DNA of 64,000 nucleotides, taken from assembly GCA_027574665.1 (NCBI GenBank), contig CM050648.1, positions 43,185,700-43,249,699 of the forward strand, read 5' to 3'. The notes below the pieces were generated by a model. The model made no database searches. It was not told where the DNA came from and saw nothing but the letters and a program-made list of their open reading frames with translations. Position numbers and translations under genes: made by a program. Position 1 is the first letter of the stretch; each line of letters starts with the position of its first letter. Shown piece by piece: positions 62,591 to 64,000 of the stretch. Source of the DNA: Rhynochetos jubatus (taxonomy: Eukaryota; Chordata; Aves; Eurypygiformes; Rhynochetidae).

Positions 62591-62738
62591 TGCCTCCCTC
62601 AAAGTGTTCAAGGCCAGGCTGGATGAGGCTTTGAGCAACCTGGTCCTAGTGGAGGGTGTCCCTGCCCATGGCAGGGGGGTTGGAACTGGATGGTCTTTAA
62701 GGTCCCTTCCAACCCAAACCATTCTGTGATTCTGTGAT
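62591..62738 (+). mobile_element. CR1 LINE 3' end, downstream part of the split copy
   Basis: After the LTR the CR1 resumes with 'gtgttcaaggccaggctgg' and 'atgaggctttgagcaacctg', runs through the standard 3' UTR and ends in two attctgtg tail units (62721-62736). Apart from one extra base in 'ctggtcctagtgg' it closely matches the 3' end of the copy at 22452-23390. Confidence 0.95.
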
Positions 62739-64000
62739 ATGCAAAACTGTCATGATTTTAAAAATTTGAGATGTTGCCTGATCATATGAGTTCCTATTTC
62801 TCACAGATGCTTGTTTCTTGGACTCCCAGGTTTCAGTTTCAGCTTCTGAATAGGCCCAGGGCTACCTAAATGTTTGAATCCTCAGTGTCTGTTTTGTCCC
62901 CATGAATTGATGGGATATACTAACAAAGTGCTTCAAAATATGTATTTCCTTAAGGTCTTGATTCAAGAGGGATGTCTAAATCATTCATTTGGTCATCCAA
63001 AAAGTAATGATCTTTTTTTGAAAGAGAAAGCAATATTGTTACCTTTCTTCAGTAAAATGCTGCATTACAGCGTAAAACCTCCATACAATGTGAGACCTGA
63101 CTTTAAGACCTCCTCTCTTTCAGGAGATGCAAACGTACAACACCAGGGTAAGTGCTATAACCAATGGGCTGTACATTACTTGGGCTATACATCATTCTGT
63201 GAGATTAAATGGGTGTCAGTCCCTACCAGTGAAGTAGTCTTGTTTTCCTGGAATACTTAAAGCCCTAGTGAGAGGAGGGACATGATTTCACAGGCTGGTT
63301 ATAAGAGGTTTCTTCTGTAAGGGGAAATGGATGTCCTTGTCTCTCTTCCAGTGACATTTTTAGGACCTTTCCACCTCCAATCTCTGTACAAGGCTGTGAA
63401 GCTCTGTATGGAGAAGCTGTAAGAAACTAAAGTTACCCTAAATAAGGCTATTCCCTTTGGCACAAGGGAGCATGGTTATGTTGATAAGCAGTGAAAAACA
63501 TCGGACAAGAAGAAAGGTACATTTGAAATTTTACAAGCAACATGGAGAATTGGATGTTGCATCTCCTAGTGATGGGATGAGGGGAAAACTCTTATCACTG
63601 GGCTGCCAGATCAGAGGTGACAGAGTGCTACAGTATTCTTTGGAAGAAAGTATCTGGCCCTATGTTGATTTTGAAAAATATTAATTGTGTAGCTAACATT
63701 AGCAAAGATTATTGAGCTATAAATTGGGAGCTACCTGTGGACTACAGTAAGCATTCCCTTCTCCTCCAGGTTTTATGCTGGTGTCTCCCTCCCATCTGCT
63801 GTGTATTGACTGATCTGACTGTGAACGCATAGGGAGCCCCAGTGCATAAGTGCATTTCCTGTAGGATGAGATATGAAAGACCAACTGTAGCGATAATGAG
63901 CAAAAAGTCCCTTAAGGTTCCTCTTCAAATTCATGAGATTGTGATGGATGAAGTTAATAATCTCACTGAGGCAAATTTATCACAGGATCAGGTTATTGGT
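62739..64000. other. Intergenic DNA at the window end
   Basis: No gene supported. An open frame of 128 codons at 62874-63260 has no domain that I recognise. No repeat family is clear. Confidence 0.5.

Noticed and set aside
1-64000. CRISPR arrays, bacterial operons, riboswitches, tRNA or rRNA genes
   Set aside because: Nothing of this kind is visible; the DNA is a vertebrate nuclear locus.

Overview
The window is vertebrate nuclear DNA, almost certainly from a bird. It holds one recognisable protein gene, a complete kappa opioid receptor (OPRK1) on the + strand. The repeat fauna is avian: several CR1 LINE pieces of clearly different ages, including the typical 3' tail of 8-base ATTCTGTG/ATTCCATG units, an LTR of a type I associate with avian ERVL-like families, and a few very old amniote repeats. 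The absence of chicken-specific features and the LTR type hint at a neoavian species, but I cannot name it.

Layout. 1-840 is upstream DNA. About 845-1186 is a GC-richer block that is the best candidate for the non-coding leader exon. Coding exon 1 (1685-2006, ATG at 1747), coding exon 2 (15580-15932) and coding exon 3 (20683-21215) join into a 381-residue receptor. All four internal splice borders are consensus GT/AG and the phases (2 and 1) are those shared by the opioid receptor family. The 3' UTR probably ends near an AATAAA at 22172. The 13.6-kb first coding intron carries old CR1 pieces, a MIR-type SINE and a 29-T tract. The 4.7-kb second coding intron is AT-rich, with short tandem and inverted repeats.

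From about 22.2 kb to the end (42 kb) I see no protein-coding host gene. This fits the known gene-poor interval on the 3' side of OPRK1 in amniotes, where NPBWR1 is the next gene in mammals, well outside this window. This part holds a long 5'-truncated CR1 (22452-23390), an older CR1 (35895-36333), a reverse CR1 (37594-37985), a very old CR1 piece (about 46405-46690), an internally deleted CR1 (49497-49900), a reverse-transcriptase C-terminal fossil of a non-CR1 LINE (about 61200-61590), and a CR1 3' end split by a solo LTR with a perfect 5-base target-site duplication (62197-62738).

The host biology is a single Gi/o-coupled dynorphin receptor. Its sequence is strikingly mammal-like in the helices. 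It differs at the ligand pocket (Glu119 at position 2.63, Val295 at 6.55) and in the distribution of acidic residues on the extracellular loops. These pocket differences and the nested LTR are the most solid points of interest. I found no sign of an undescribed multi-gene system here.
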